Shown piece after piece: positions 20,573 to 33,123 of a DNA stretch of 64,000 bases. The stretch's first letter is position 1. Every line of letters starts with the position of its first letter. The translations under genes and the position numbers were made by a program. The notes below the pieces were generated by a model. That model worked only from the letters and a program-made list of their open reading frames with translations, did not search any database and had not been told where the DNA came from. Source of the DNA: Gnetum montanum (lineage: Eukaryota > Streptophyta > Gnetopsida > Gnetales > Gnetaceae); assembly GCA_015680685.1 (NCBI GenBank), contig MNCI01015670.1, forward strand, positions 310,486 to 374,485. The letters run 5' to 3'.

Positions 20573-22232
20573 TGAAACACCACTAATTTTGGCCTAGCAC
20601 TTTGAAATGAGTATGACTCAAGCCCTTTCGAAGTTTTGGGAGGGAAAATTTGACTAAGGCATGGAGCTCACATTGTCTAGCTAGCTTACCCTCAGTATGA
20701 GAAACTCCAAATGACATTAGAATAAAGTCAAAGGTGGCTTAGTTTGAGGGTGTAAGGCATTCTCAAGGGTCACGGTTGTACCTACCTCGAAGTTCTAGGT
20801 TTTAGCATTTAGAATTCCAATTTTGAGCTAAATTGAACATGCTTCTAGCACACGTAGTGGTAACGCTGGCAGTGTGAGTCCAGCGTGACCATCTATGGGA
20901 GCCTCCAAATTGAGTCAAAATGACTTGATTTCGAATGTGCAAGTCATCCTCAGGGTTCATCATCAACAACCTCCAGGCCCAACCTCCATAATCCTAGTTT
21001 CAAGCCCAAAATTATAGGTCATGCTGCAGGTCACGCTGTAGCGTGAGTCCAGCGTGACCTACCCAGAAGTGGCTCAAAACAAGGCATTTTTAGGCTCAAT
21101 TCATCAATCATAGTCAGGCAATCCTTGCACTTCAAGAATTAGGCTTCAAAAATTCAAAATTTGGTGAAAAATTGCAAGTCTTTGCTTAGTCACGTTGAAG
21201 TCACGATAAAGTCATGCTACAGCATGAGTCTAGCGTGAGTGCAGCATGTGCATGCTGAGGACATGTTGCGACCAAATCAAGTCACACTGGAAGTTGTTAT
21301 TAGGTAGAGATGCCTCAAAAAGCCACAGAACCACTTGAATTGATGTCCTGCAATAGGCAAGTTAGAAATCTAGAAGTTTCAGGCAAGCTAGAGTCAGTTT
21401 CGCTTGTTATTTCATTGTAAATTTCCATCATTTGTGAGCTTGTCAAGCTCTTACACTTCGAATCATCTGTGCTTTCATGAGCGTAAGCTGGCTTGAGTGA
21501 GTTGTCTCACGTTGTAAGATACAATTTACCTGGTCCAGAACATAGCTTTCCCACACATGCCCAACTCACATACAACTGTGCATTGGACACATGTCGTTAG
21601 ATTTGCTTTCCTCTCATCTCTCAACCATTGATTCCACCCATGAATTCTGCACCTTAGCCTGGCCAAACCCTATAAATACCCTATCAATTCACATAAATAG
21701 GGTTGGCAATTTTGAAAAGTTGATGACTTAGGAAACTCATACCAGCAATCCTTGGGCACTTGACACACTTGACTCCTAGCATCCAAGCACTTCTGACACA
21801 CATCACATCACATCACCCCGGGCTTGGCGCTTGACCTACCATCCACACGTGCAGCTACGCTTTGACCGGTGAACATCTTTTCTAAGAAATACAATACAGT
21901 TCATTTTGTTAGCCATTCTTTCTATTTACTCTATTTTACATTCATTTTACATTCAGTTTACATTTTGTTTATGATACCTACATACGTTTCTGTTTACATT
22001 TCATGCGCATGATTTATGTTTAAGACATTAGTTGTGATAACCCTAGCGTAAGCCATAGTTTATGCTTGGGGAAGTCCTTGGTTGAGTTGCATGTAGACCA
22101 TCCAAGGCACTCTACCTTCGTTCCCTTTTCTAGCTTTCCCTCAAGTGAAGGTAGGGTCAGCTATGTATGCCCGATGATCTTTCGATGTTTGTTTTCCCTT
22201 CCAGCCTTACACCGACGATTTAGGTTAGTATA
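20573..22232 (+). repeat. A2 5' LTR
   Basis: Starts TGAAACACCACTAATTTTGG and aligns with 38002-39678. It carries clustered TCACGCT and AGCGTGA words (near 20870, 21025, 21190), a TATA box at 21671-21678 (CCTATAAATACCC) and a tail GATAACCCTAGCGTAAGCC shared with the A3 LTR. Confidence 0.87.
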
Positions 22233-22238
22233 GTAAAT

Positions 22239-22256
22239 TGGCACTAGAAGGAGGGC
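22239..22256 (+). other. A2 primer binding site
   Basis: TGGCACTAGAAGGAGGGC lies six bases after the LTR and is nearly identical to the A1 and A3 sites. Confidence 0.7.
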
Positions 22257-22706
22257 TTGATTTGTTGTTTGTCAAAACATTGACCATGCTACCTATCTAA
22301 ACACTGCACAAACTAAGTGCTGATTAAAGCCCAGTGTCTAGTGTCTAGCCAGATCGTCTTACCTATCCTCTCTGCTCCTAATACCTCACACAGTTAGCTC
22401 AAATTATTTGTCAACGTTAGGTTTTTTGTTAGCGTCACGCTGTTAGCTCATGCCATCTGTTGGTCATGCTGTAGTTGACTCATGTTGTAGCTTCTATTTT
22501 TCAAGTCATGTTGCACTGTAGTTGACTCATGCTGCAGCTTCTATTTATCAAGTCATGCTACACTACAGTTACTCACGTTGCAGTGTTGACGCTATTGGTC
22601 ATGTTGCTGTAGTTGTTACGCTGTTAGTCAGTCACGCTACACTATAGTGGATCACGCTATAGTTGGTCATGTTGCAGTCATCTAGCTCGGTTTACTCATG
22701 TTTATT
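22257..22706 (+). other. A2 leader with keyword repeats
   Basis: No ORF. From about 22425 to 22680 the words GTCACGCTGTTAG, GTTGACTCATG and similar recur every 20-40 bases, extending the LTR keyword pattern into the leader. Confidence 0.5.
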
Positions 22707-25690
22707 ATGGAATCCTCACAAATTAACCCATTAACGTTGCTGATCTTTGACTTTGGGGCTAAAACCTCGAACACTGTGATTGCTACTGAATCCATAACTA
22801 TCATCGAACAGATAAATCCCCAAGGCCCTATGCACCAGTAACTCAGGCTATAGGGCAAAGACCCTACCTATGCAACTCTTACACCCAACCAATATAACTT
22901 CATCTGTGTCAAGATCCAAGCCAACTTACCCATCGATCGTGTAGAGAGGGAAGCAAAGTGAGACTATGAAATTATCCACAAAGAAGGTTGTGAATTCATC
23001 CCTTCAGCATTTGACATAATCTTGCTCTCTAAACACCATCATAAACTCATATCTCAACTTCTCATGGTAAGAAGTCAAGCCCTACAGCTACCCCCGATAG
23101 AGCCTCAGGGTGGTGGAGATGAGGAAGGTGACTTCATAGCCCAATCCGAGCATGGGGATTCATACCATACTGTCAGTCTCCATGCCCATAAAAACCCATT
23201 ATTTCAACCTTTCCTGGAAGAGACAATATTTCCACCACCAGCTTCTCTGTAGGAAGTAACCACTCCCATTCCCATCTTCTCCAAATTCAACATTCAATCT
23301 AATGCATCCACTTCCATCATACCTCTCCAAATTCAAACCCAATAGCCTCCTCCCCAAACTAATGCAGGATCAACCTTTCGACCTCAAGTGATTGGGATGC
23401 CATCGGTCATATCAGCTTCCATGTCCATCCATTACATACGTCAAGTGCAAATCCAACAAGCACCACTGATCACTTCACAACCTATGACTGGACAATGGAT
23501 CCCACCAGTTGTTTAGCAAAACTTGTCTACTCATTATAGCATACCCCACCCCATTGTCTCAGCCCTGAATGTCATCCCACCACAACAAATGATAGTCCAA
23601 CAATATCTCTTTCCACAAACAATGCAACAATTGAGTCATTATCAATCACCACCAACTCAAACTGTTGGTCCGCCTATTGCCCAAGAGTGGGTAGACATGA
23701 AAAAAATGATGCACTCATTGGCAGAAGAATTAAAACACCTTAAAACTGTGAACACTAAGGAAGTCAAGGTATTAGACTTCTATCAAGATGATCCAATTGA
23801 CCCCTCAGTTCCCCCGTTAACCTTGCCAAAAGGAGTCTCGTTACCCCAGCTAACCAAGTATAATGGAGAGGGAGATCCAAATGCTTACCTAGTAACATTT
23901 CAAATAGAATGGCTATTGCTTCAGGCATGGCCTCATGTAATCTTGTGTGTGTTTGCTATGTTCTTAACGGAAAAATCCTTAGACTGGTATGAAGCTTTAC
24001 CCCGCAGCTCCATATCTTCTCTAGAGGACTTGTTGCACTAGTTTTTCACCTGTTTCAAGTACAATCTGAAACCTAAAGCCATGTTGGATAGCTTGATTCA
24101 AATTAAACAAGTGCCATTAGAGCCAGCACACACAGCCTTGAACAAACTTCACGAGCCCATCCCTGAAACATATCTGCTTACCATCCTTAAGGCGGCCGTG
24201 AATGACTTTATTAAGTCAAAGCTTTACTATTTGAAAGCCCACACATTGAGCTAAGAGTTTGTGAAAATTAAGGACATAGAAGAGGCGGCACAAACAAGTA
24301 ATGACCTAGCCTATTCAACCTTTAGGAGCTAACATACGAGGAAAGATAAATCCAAAACAATGGTAGCAACAGTGGCCGAAACAACCTGACCTAACCATCC
24401 AGGAGAAAAGGGAAAACAACCCACTATTCCAAATAGCCACGAAAGAAACATACCCAGGTCTAGACCCAAATCTTCATCAAATAGAAACACCAACATGGGT
24501 CACACCCACACATTTGAAAAAAACGATCCCGTTCAATATACATCCTTGCCTATGAAGCCTTTACAATTTCTTGATCAACTTCTAAAGGCTGGGTTAATCT
24601 AGCATAAACAAATGTCTTCTACAGGCTCTCAAAAACATGATCGATTTTGTGAGCTAGTCAAGAACTCAGCCTTAGCAATGGCTAATGAACCCCCCATTTC
24701 AAGAGGCTTTAGGTTGGATAGGTTTTGTGAATATTACTAATGGTGTGGCTATGGGACTGATTATTGTTTCACTTTGAAACAGGATATACAACGCATGATT
24801 GACAGGGGTGAAGTAGTATTTGATGAGACAAACCCAGTAAGACCCCAAAACTAACCCATGGGAGTCTACAAGGATCCTCTTAACACCAATGATGCACCAT
24901 ATGTGATTAATACCATCCATGTGGAGAACAGACAAGATGTCCTGTGAAAACCTTTTGTGATTCGTAGGCCTTTAGAAAACACACCTACCCCAACATCTCC
25001 TCAAATCCCTTTCATCATATGCACATCCCGTACACCACAAAAGCCATTCATCATCCATGTGCCTCCTTCCATTGTAGCAACAACCACATAATCTGAAAAC
25101 TGACCCATTCCCTTTGTGATCTAGCTACCAAAGCATCCTGATACAAAAACCACCTCCATTCCCGTGCGACCTTTGCAAGAATGTCTTGTCGACAAACTAA
25201 CAAGAGAACTCCTAGAAAGAGAAAATCATTAGCAAAAATTAGGACCACCAAATTCCACACCGCTAAATGTTGTTCCCATGGGTTCATTCATTAATGAGCC
25301 TAGTACAATTCATCAAAATAAGCGTAATGTCATGGGTTGTGTCCCGAACCTAACATCCTCAGTTACTAATGCAAAAGTCCCTCCACAAGAGATACGAATG
25401 CTGGGTCAAATGGACCAAGTATCCACAGATAAGGGTTTTACAAATGGTAAAGATCTAGCAAGCATGTTAACCCAGGTCACACAAGCCTTAAAAAAAAAGA
25501 ACACTTCCTTAAGTCTATATGACCTAGTAATGACTTTACTAGTACATTAGAAAGCTCTTGTGCAGATGCTAACTTCAATTCTTGTTAGTGAGGACCTTCC
25601 TATAGATGAACTATCCATTTATGTAGTATTGTTCTCACAACATTAGGAATCAAAGACTACATCCCTAGAATTTCGTGCTAAAGACATTAA
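22707..25690 (+). pseudogene. gag: A2 gag polyprotein with zinc-knuckle-like motif
   Basis: Start ATG 22707 (MESSQI, as in A3). A long proline- and glutamine-rich N-terminal region runs to about 23690. The core follows: KVLDFYQDDPI, LTKYNGEGDPNAYL and LKAAVNDFIKSKLYYL (about 23765-24240). The Cys/His motif RFCEYYXWCGYGTDYC is at about 24720-24770 and is followed by DIQRMIDRGE. The linker carries TPLNVVPM and LGQMDQVSTD. The frame is nearly continuous over 3 kb, with about a dozen stops, many at positions where A1 or A3 has Gln, Trp or Arg. It would form the particle core. Confidence 0.83.
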
Positions 25691-25729
25691 GCTAGATGAG
25701 AAAACAAGAGAAGTCACCACAGCCCCTAT

Positions 25730-26398
25730 GTTCATAATGATACATGTCAATCATTTCAAGATACGTAGGGTCCATGTCGATGACGGTGCTGCAACGAATG
25801 TAATACCTTTTCCCATCATCAAAAAATTGGGACTTACTAAACAAATATAGTCCATAACAACTTCTTTCTTGAAGTCCTTCAGTGGTTCCTGCATTGGGGT
25901 GAAAGGTATGGTTACCTTTGATTTTATAGTTGGGGACCAATTCCCCACATCAGCCAAATTTGTAGTGGTTGATAAAATGCTAGGGTTTAATCTAATTTTA
26001 GGACGTCCTTGGCTAGCTCGACTTAGAGTCATATCCTCATCGATCCATCAGGAGATTCACCTACCTTACGAGGATGGTGAAATCATCATACATGGGGATA
26101 CAACAGTATCACTCCCTCACACCCTGAAGTGGATCAAGAGTCAGAAATTGAGTTAGTTGAGCCTATGCGATGAACTATGAGCATACATCGAGACATGAAC
26201 CCAATGTTAACTGGTGATCCTACTAAAATCGAGGAAGCACGGAACAACATAAACATAGGAGCCATTCCCACTGATGTTTCTTGGTCAGAATTACCCTTTG
26301 ACATCACCGATGAAGGAGAAGGTGAATATTGGATTATACCCACATGCTTGACCCCTCATGTTAAGCTACAAATGATTAAGAAGCAACTCAATAACTAG
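25730..26398 (+). pseudogene. pol: A2 aspartic protease
   Basis: The active-site strand reads HVDDGAATNVIPFPII (Asp codons at 25779 and 25782), then GDQFPTSAKFVVV and FNLILGRPWLARL. The tail ends WSELPFDITDEGEGEYW and a TAG at 26396. One stop (near 25848) lies inside the domain. The next coding sequence on this strand is reverse transcriptase more than 6.7 kb away, with the antisense gene between. Confidence 0.82.
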
Positions 26399-26700
26399 AA
26401 CACACCATGTTCGAAATGATGTTAAATTACCAATCGTCTGGTATGACACTAAACTGCCAACGAATGTCTGCAATGATGTTAAACTAGCCATGGTTAGAAA
26501 TGGTTGGTTTCTTTTAAAAGTTTCCTAAAACTATTATTGCTTTTGGCCCACTATGGCATAAAACTGATAACCTTTCTTTAATTAGCAATAGATGCAATAG
26601 TCCACCATGACTTTATACTGATTTGAATAGCTTGAAATGGCTTTAAACTAGGATTCAATACGTTGCAAAGTTTATAGATTTTCACTATGTTATGACCAAT
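26399..26700 (+). repeat. Degenerate repeat array after A2 protease
   Basis: Units of the type GTATGACACTAAACTGCCA and CAATGATGTTAAACTAGCC recur five or more times. 26700-27012 is AT-rich with nothing recognised. Confidence 0.65.
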
Positions 26701-27012
26701 TTTAGTTTAAATGATACAAGTTGTAGTCTCGATTTATGCCTTCTTGTTACTTTCTTCTTTTACAAGTATTGATTCACATTTTGTTCCCCCCTCTTACATT
26801 TAGTTACACGCATATGTTCACGATAATATTGGAAAAATCAAATAAAAAGAGAAAACACAAAATAAAAAAAATGATATGTCAACACGGTATTAAAATTTCA
26901 ACATATTATGTCATAATTAGGTCCACATTATTACATTTTTTAACCACGTACTTCCATCAAACATTCAAAAATGAAAAAACATTTAATAGATAAAGTCTGA
27001 TTAACAATAAGC

Positions 27013-30000
27013 TCAATGAGGGGGCTGATCCCCAAGATCCTCTTCATCATCTACTCTTGCTCTACTAGGACCAGCTTCATCATTAACATGTCCCTACAAA
27101 CAGAAAACAGAAAACAAAACAAAACAGGTAAGAGTAGTAAAGAAAATCATAAACACAAAAATTAGAAAAACAGTAACACTAACAATGAAAATAGTAAAAC
27201 CATACAAAAATAGAAGCCACAATAAAAAAATCACATGTGAGGAGGGCCCTAAGTTGTCCTCCAAACGCCGTAGAATCTCCTTCTCGGGCATGTTTGCCCA
27301 ATCCTCCTCCAAGCCAAGATCAATGCCAGCCAAGGTTTTCCCCTTGTCCACTGAAGTCTAGGTAGGGTGCTCAAGAGAGAACATGCTAGTCAAAGCCTCC
27401 CCAGAGGTGGTAGTAATGGTTCTCTCAAGAGATCACTCCACCTTGGTGCACTTGGAGAACCTGTCATAAGCAGACCGCAAGCCTAACCCATCGATGAACA
27501 TCTCCATCTGGTGATGCTCAATTGACTCCTCCTTTAACCATTTCTTATACTGATGCTTATGGTCCTTTTGGTCTTGGCCCCATTTCCATACTTTTGCAGT
27601 GAAAGACTTCCAATTATGACATTTTCTATTCAATAGGTTCATCTATGCTCCTTGTTATACTAAGTCATGTATCACCTGCACTTTGCTGTTCAAAACCATC
27701 CAGTAACGTGCATAGGTGATTTCAGATGTGTGCCAAGTGTTATCACTGGACAGCCTAGCAACAGCAAGATCATATCGGGATTGGAGATCCCTTTTCTCCT
27801 CTCTCTTCTTTGCTAGGGTTTCCTTCAATGAGTGGACCTCATCCCATAGATACTCAACCGAATGCTTACAAGTCCAAAGAGACTTGGTGTTCTGTACGAC
27901 CTAGCCAGAAATCATATGGTAAAACTTCCTAGGGATTTGCTCAATATTCCCTGGAAATTAAAGGAGAGCATCAATGTGAGTAGCTTCAGAAGGATCCCAC
28001 CAGAGCTTAGTGCCTACAGGTGTAAGTACCACACACATGAATCATCTATGATCACCAATGAACGCAAAGAAAAAGAAATAAGACTAGACACTTAGGATAC
28101 CTAGTTCTGGATAAGCTTCTCGTAGGCAAGATACCACATCATTAATGATTCCCTTAACAAAATCCACTTTTCTAGGCATCTTAGGACATGGCCTTAGTTG
28201 GTTAGGTGATGTGGGACGAGTAGGGGAGGTCTCTTCAATTGGAACTTGTGATCCTGATGCTACTTCTCGGGATGTATGTGCCTCAGAAATCTCAGCATCT
28301 ACCTCTGGTGCTAAAGATAATCAAGATAATCAAGAACAACACATGAAAATTAAAAGGGAATAGAATATGAATTGAGCTAAAAGGAACATACCAAAAAGCC
28401 CTTCATTGTTTAGCTTGGGCAGATCACCAAGCTGCAAAGATCCATCAAAGAAACCCTCAAAGACACCTCTTTCATAACTTGAATGCCTAACTACATCCAA
28501 GGCCTCTGCAAGCTTTATCCCCATGATGCTTGTCACATATTCCTCTTGCAGAGCAAGAGGTTCCTTGATTGCTTCTTCCCTTTCTTTTCCTTCCTCCTCA
28601 GGTCCTATGATGACCACTTCTAGTTCAACTATTGGGGCCATGACCTCTCTCTCCCTCTCAGGAATTTCCTCTAATAATTCCAAAATCTTAGAGTTAGCAA
28701 AACATAATACATATTACATATAAACTAAAAAAAAAACAAATAAAAAGTAAATATATAACAGTAAAATAAAAACTTACCCTCCACTGGCAGTACAAACCGA
28801 ATCTTCTTTGCTTTTGGTGGTATCACATCTGGAGCAGACTCTCTTGGACGTTCTTTCCTCTTCACCTTTGCCTTGGACTTTCCAACAGTCTCACCAATCA
28901 AACATTCAGCCCTTTTAATAGATGTGCGTAGCTTAGGTGATTCCAATCCCAAGCTATCATGGGAATGATGGGAACAGCTAGCCACACCTCTAGTTGTAAC
29001 TAATATCAATTCCTCAATGTCTTTAGGTGGGTCCTGGGATCTAGTAGTGCTAGAAAAATGGTGAATCCAAGGATGGGATAGTTGTGAATAGTCTCTCAAA
29101 ATGTAGTGGTTATCATCATAAACCACTAGGAACTTAGAGAACCTATGTAAGTACCCTACAAAGAAAGTAAAGGTAAAATGAGATTTAACATGGATGTTTG
29201 AACGTAACCTGATGATCTCCCCACAAAAAAAAGATACAAGAAACTATGCCCATTTGTAGTGCATGCTCATCTCCAAAATTGCATGCATGATAGATGCAGA
29301 CTCGATCCCAAGGTTTCTTCCTTGAGAAAGAGAGTTGGGGAATGCCCGTTCCTAAAAGAGTGGATATAGGAAGTCTATCTCCATTGATTAGGTATCATCT
29401 CATATGGGAAAGCCCTTACGACCCCAAGACACACCTAACCATTGCTCAAGCTCTCTTATGACCTGTCTATCTTTAGTTGCTTTATCTATGGTCATCATGG
29501 CACCATCCATGGGCACGCCAAAAAGATCGAAAATAAATTCAGCGGTCAAGTGAAAAGATACCTTGACTCCTTGAACTCGTGTGCTAAAATTGAAAACATC
29601 ATCATTGAAAGAGTCAATGATGGTAATCATCTCAGTAACTGGAATGCTAGGAGTCCAAGCTATGAAGAAGTTCATTAGACCTACCTAGGTAAGGCGGCTG
29701 ATGATCAAATCAGAAGCTTTCTTTTGCAACCATTTTTGTGACTGCTCTACCTCCCCATATTTCCTAAAAAGTATGGCCTCAGTACGCCCTGTTATAATGG
29801 TAACTTCTTCGGGGTGGGTAACTGTTGTAAAAGAAAACATAGAGTGAAGAGTTAGAAAAAGAACATGGTACACAAAGATGCAACAAAAAGAAAATGGAAT
29901 CTAGAGTGTGGTCACTTACCATCTGTGAATGGTGTAGGTGGGGTAGGTGTAGGATCAATTCTTTGAGGGAAAATTAGCCCATTAGAAGACCATTCCTCAT

Positions 30001-32336
30001 GTAGCCAACCACGAACTTGACAATGCTCAAAGGCTCTTGAAAACTACCTATGGTAGTCAAAAATAGCCACCTTTATATGGTCCAGTACCACAACACAAAG
30101 AATGGGGCTAGCCATGAATGTCTCTAATGCTGTACGTGCTAAGGAAAGTCCACCATCATCATCGTGCATCCCATTCTCATCAAAATGAGGCCTACATAGG
30201 AAAATAATATTAATGTATAGGCAATGATATAAAATCTAGTAAATCAAAACTTCAGCAAGACACAAGAGAGCATACTTGTCCACTCTATATACTGTCCCAG
30301 GTGGGTTCTGGAATAGAGTGTGCACATGGAGGGCTAAGAAAAGAGTGTTGCTACTATTGTGATGAACACATGTAGGTAGCTCCCACACATGAGTCAAGGG
30401 ACGTGTAGATCTAGGATCCTCAACAAGGCCTCCCTCAACCCTAAAAAGTCCCTCATCAATGTCAGTAATAAAGGAAAGCATGCCTTGTGTAGACCTTGGC
30501 AACGCTATCTCAATGATGTCACGAGCCAATTGTTCACTTAGGTGAGACCATATAACCACATTAAAATTTCGCAAGATAAATGACAAAAATGAACTAACAT
30601 TGGGGCAGAACCATATCACATGGGGCCCGATGCACATGTCATAGGAAGGTGTGTTCAGTACAAAGGGGCCAAACTAGGCAAGTACGCCAACAAGCTCCAC
30701 CACAAGAAGAGAAGATTTAGGTCCCCTGCATATAGTCAAAATATTGGGTAAGTGAAAAATCTAAGTGCTAACAATAGGGCAAAATCACATAAACCAAAAA
30801 TCACGTAAACAAATACTTTGAATGCACAGTTTCACCCCATGTGACAAGGACACCAACATCTATTTAGTTTATCTGATGCTCATTGGGACACATTGAAATC
30901 CATTTCACAATAAATCCACAAAAAAGTATAGAAATTAAACACTCATTGAAGTAAGGTTTAAATCACCTGTCCCATAAAAAATAGATAAACAGTATAAATA
31001 TGAAACCAGCAAGTAAAAAACATCCAAGGAAATGATGCAGATCTTCATGTTTGTAGGCTATGATGGGGCCCTGTTTCCAACAACTAACGCTAGACCTTGT
31101 TTCCAACAACTAATGCTGGAACCTATTTTCAGAAACTAACATTGGACCTGCTTACTTCCCAAATAACTCACGTTGGGCCTATTTAGCCAAGTCACGCTGC
31201 TTGTCTCCCCTATACTCTCTCCCTAGTGCTCTCGATCATTTTCTCACATTCTAGCTCACACTGAGAACTTGCAACTTGTCCTAGAACCCTTGCCCTATGT
31301 TCACGCTACCCAGGAACATGGAAATCATCCAAACATAGAAAAGAGAATGGGCCTATGGCCAAATGGTTCACAACTAGAGAGCTCATGCTGAGGAGCTCAC
31401 ACTAGGCCTTCCAACAAGTTCATGCTAGCCATTCCCTACCCAAAAATCCAAAAAAACTTTTGCAGCTCACGTTGCCCTGCCCAGAGGCCAAAATTTTGAA
31501 GCTGATACTACCCTACAAAAACTGAAAATTTGCAATCACACTACCAGGGAGGGCAGGGATGCTCACATTGGCATTTCCTCGATAGTCATGCTATAGGAAT
31601 GCCTTGAAATCCAAAAGAAAAAGAAGGCCCAAAACCCTACGACCTAAAGGCCCAAAACCCTATGGCCTAAAAGCTTGGAAACCCACATCACAAAAAGTCC
31701 CAAAAGCCCAAATTTGTAGCTCACGCTACCTTTTCCTAAACATTTCCTGGTGCTCACAGGCACTCATGCCCTAGGTGCTCACACGGGCCTTTGTGGACAA
31801 CTCACGTTAATCTTCTAGGCCTGTACTCACACTAGGGCTAGCCCCAGCAACCCACATTCTAGATTAGAGGGTTTGCAGCTCATGCTGCCTTACCCTGAAA
31901 CCATGTTTACCATACATTGACACTGAAAGGAAATAAGAAATTGGCACTGAAAACTTCTGCTCTAACGTGGCTCACGCTACGAGTGAACAGAAAAACAGCC
32001 TTTCCTGCACTCATGATGACTCTCCTTATGGCCTAGGATGCCAAGAAAGCCAGAAAATCTGCCCAGGTACTTGTGCTCCAAACTTGCATCCACCTAAAAT
32101 TGTAATCCCAGAAATCCATAATCACAACACAAGAATTCTACCCTAGGTAACGTTGTCCACAAAAATGCCTAGAAAAGCAAGAGAAAACAAACTTACTTGT
32201 GTAGGGCCTTCTTCCACATTGGAATCCTGGCTTGGGGGAGACGCTAGAGAAGCTCTTCACTCTCCTCCATGAACGCCAAATCCACCTACCTCTTTCCTTT
32301 GTCCTGGCTTGTCTTTCCTCTGCCCTTGTCCTTCAT
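27013..32336 (-). pseudogene. A2 antisense intron-containing gene, fullest copy
   Basis: Exons on the minus strand: 32336-32197 (ATG, MKDKGRGKTSQDKGK), 30725-30276, 30191-29920, 29821-28778, 28686-28392, 28310-28101, 28013-27235, 27093-27013 (stop TGA). Donors include GTAAGT at introns 1, 3 and 4 and GTATGT at intron 5; all acceptors are AG. Spliced length is about 3.3 kb. Exon 2: SSLLVVELVGVL, then FLSFILRNFNVVIWSHLSEQ, like an FCP1-type HAD domain without its DxD aspartates. Exons 3-4: GWLHEEW, VSFHLTAEFIFDLFGVPMDG, then FSKFLVVYDDNHYILRD and a basic, nuclear-signal-like stretch. Exon 5 is acidic. Exon 7 is charged and helical. The last exon encodes a short acidic, proline-bearing end (DLGDQPPH). 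It has few stops. The function is unknown; the product is not a retroviral protein I know. Confidence 0.75.
30726..32196 (-). repeat. A2 antisense gene intron 1 with keyword repeats
   Basis: About 1.47 kb, the longest intron. From 31085 to 32190 the words CTCACGCT, TCACGTTG, TCATGCT and TCACACT recur about every 30-60 bases, matching the words of the A2 LTR. Donor ACAAGTAAGT and acceptor ATGCAGG on the minus strand. Confidence 0.65.
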
Positions 32337-33123
32337 GGTTTTCCTTGGTCACGCGGACGCTGACGCTGACATCGTAGCTCACGCTGCCTACATTCTATAG
32401 CTCATGCTATTGTTCATATTTCCAGGAACTCACGCTAACAAAAATGATGCCTTGTACTCCAAAAAACTCCCTTTTCTAACCTGTTATATTCTCAATTTAA
32501 TTTAATTTAATTTAGTGCCTTTTATTTTATCTCCTCTTTTTATTTTAATTTTACTTCACCATGTTTACAGGTTATTGTTTATGTCATCTTTTCCTTGTGC
32601 TTTCCTAATATTCCTTATTATTCTTGCCTCCGGAGATGAGATCCAAAAATTCTTATGAAGAAGAGGAGAAAAGTGCAAAAAATCAACAAGAAAAATAAAT
32701 AAACATATAGAAGTACGTAATGATGCGCATAAAATTCATAAAACTTTAAAGTCTCCATGAACTTATTGTTCACTCAAAAGTTTAAAAATTTAAAATTTAA
32801 AATTTAAAAATGATTCATACACTTAGTCCAAACAGCAAGTCAACATGAATATCATGTGGCCTAGTATGGCCTTAAACTGCCATGTGGCCCGGTACAGTCT
32901 TAAACTACCATGACTACCGCTACGTCTCCCAATTTTGTCAGTACATAGTTTGATCACCCTATGTTCGTTTACATTTAGTAATTCCTTCGCCAAGAGGGTG
33001 TCTCTTACTCCGCTCCCATTTGAAATTAGTAGGGGCAAGAACATGGCCACCAAGAATGTCCTTTCAACATTGTCTGTCGGTGGACCATACAGGGAGGTAG
33101 AATGAGTAATCAATCTGGAATCT
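32337..33123 (+). other. Region between the antisense gene and A2 reverse transcriptase
   Basis: 32340-32460 holds further TCACGCT and GACGCTGACGCTGAC words directly upstream of the antisense ATG. A short (AATTT)n run lies at about 32494-32513. Two to three TTAAACTGCC units at 32860-32915 are the cassette-flanking repeat. No gene seen. Confidence 0.5.
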
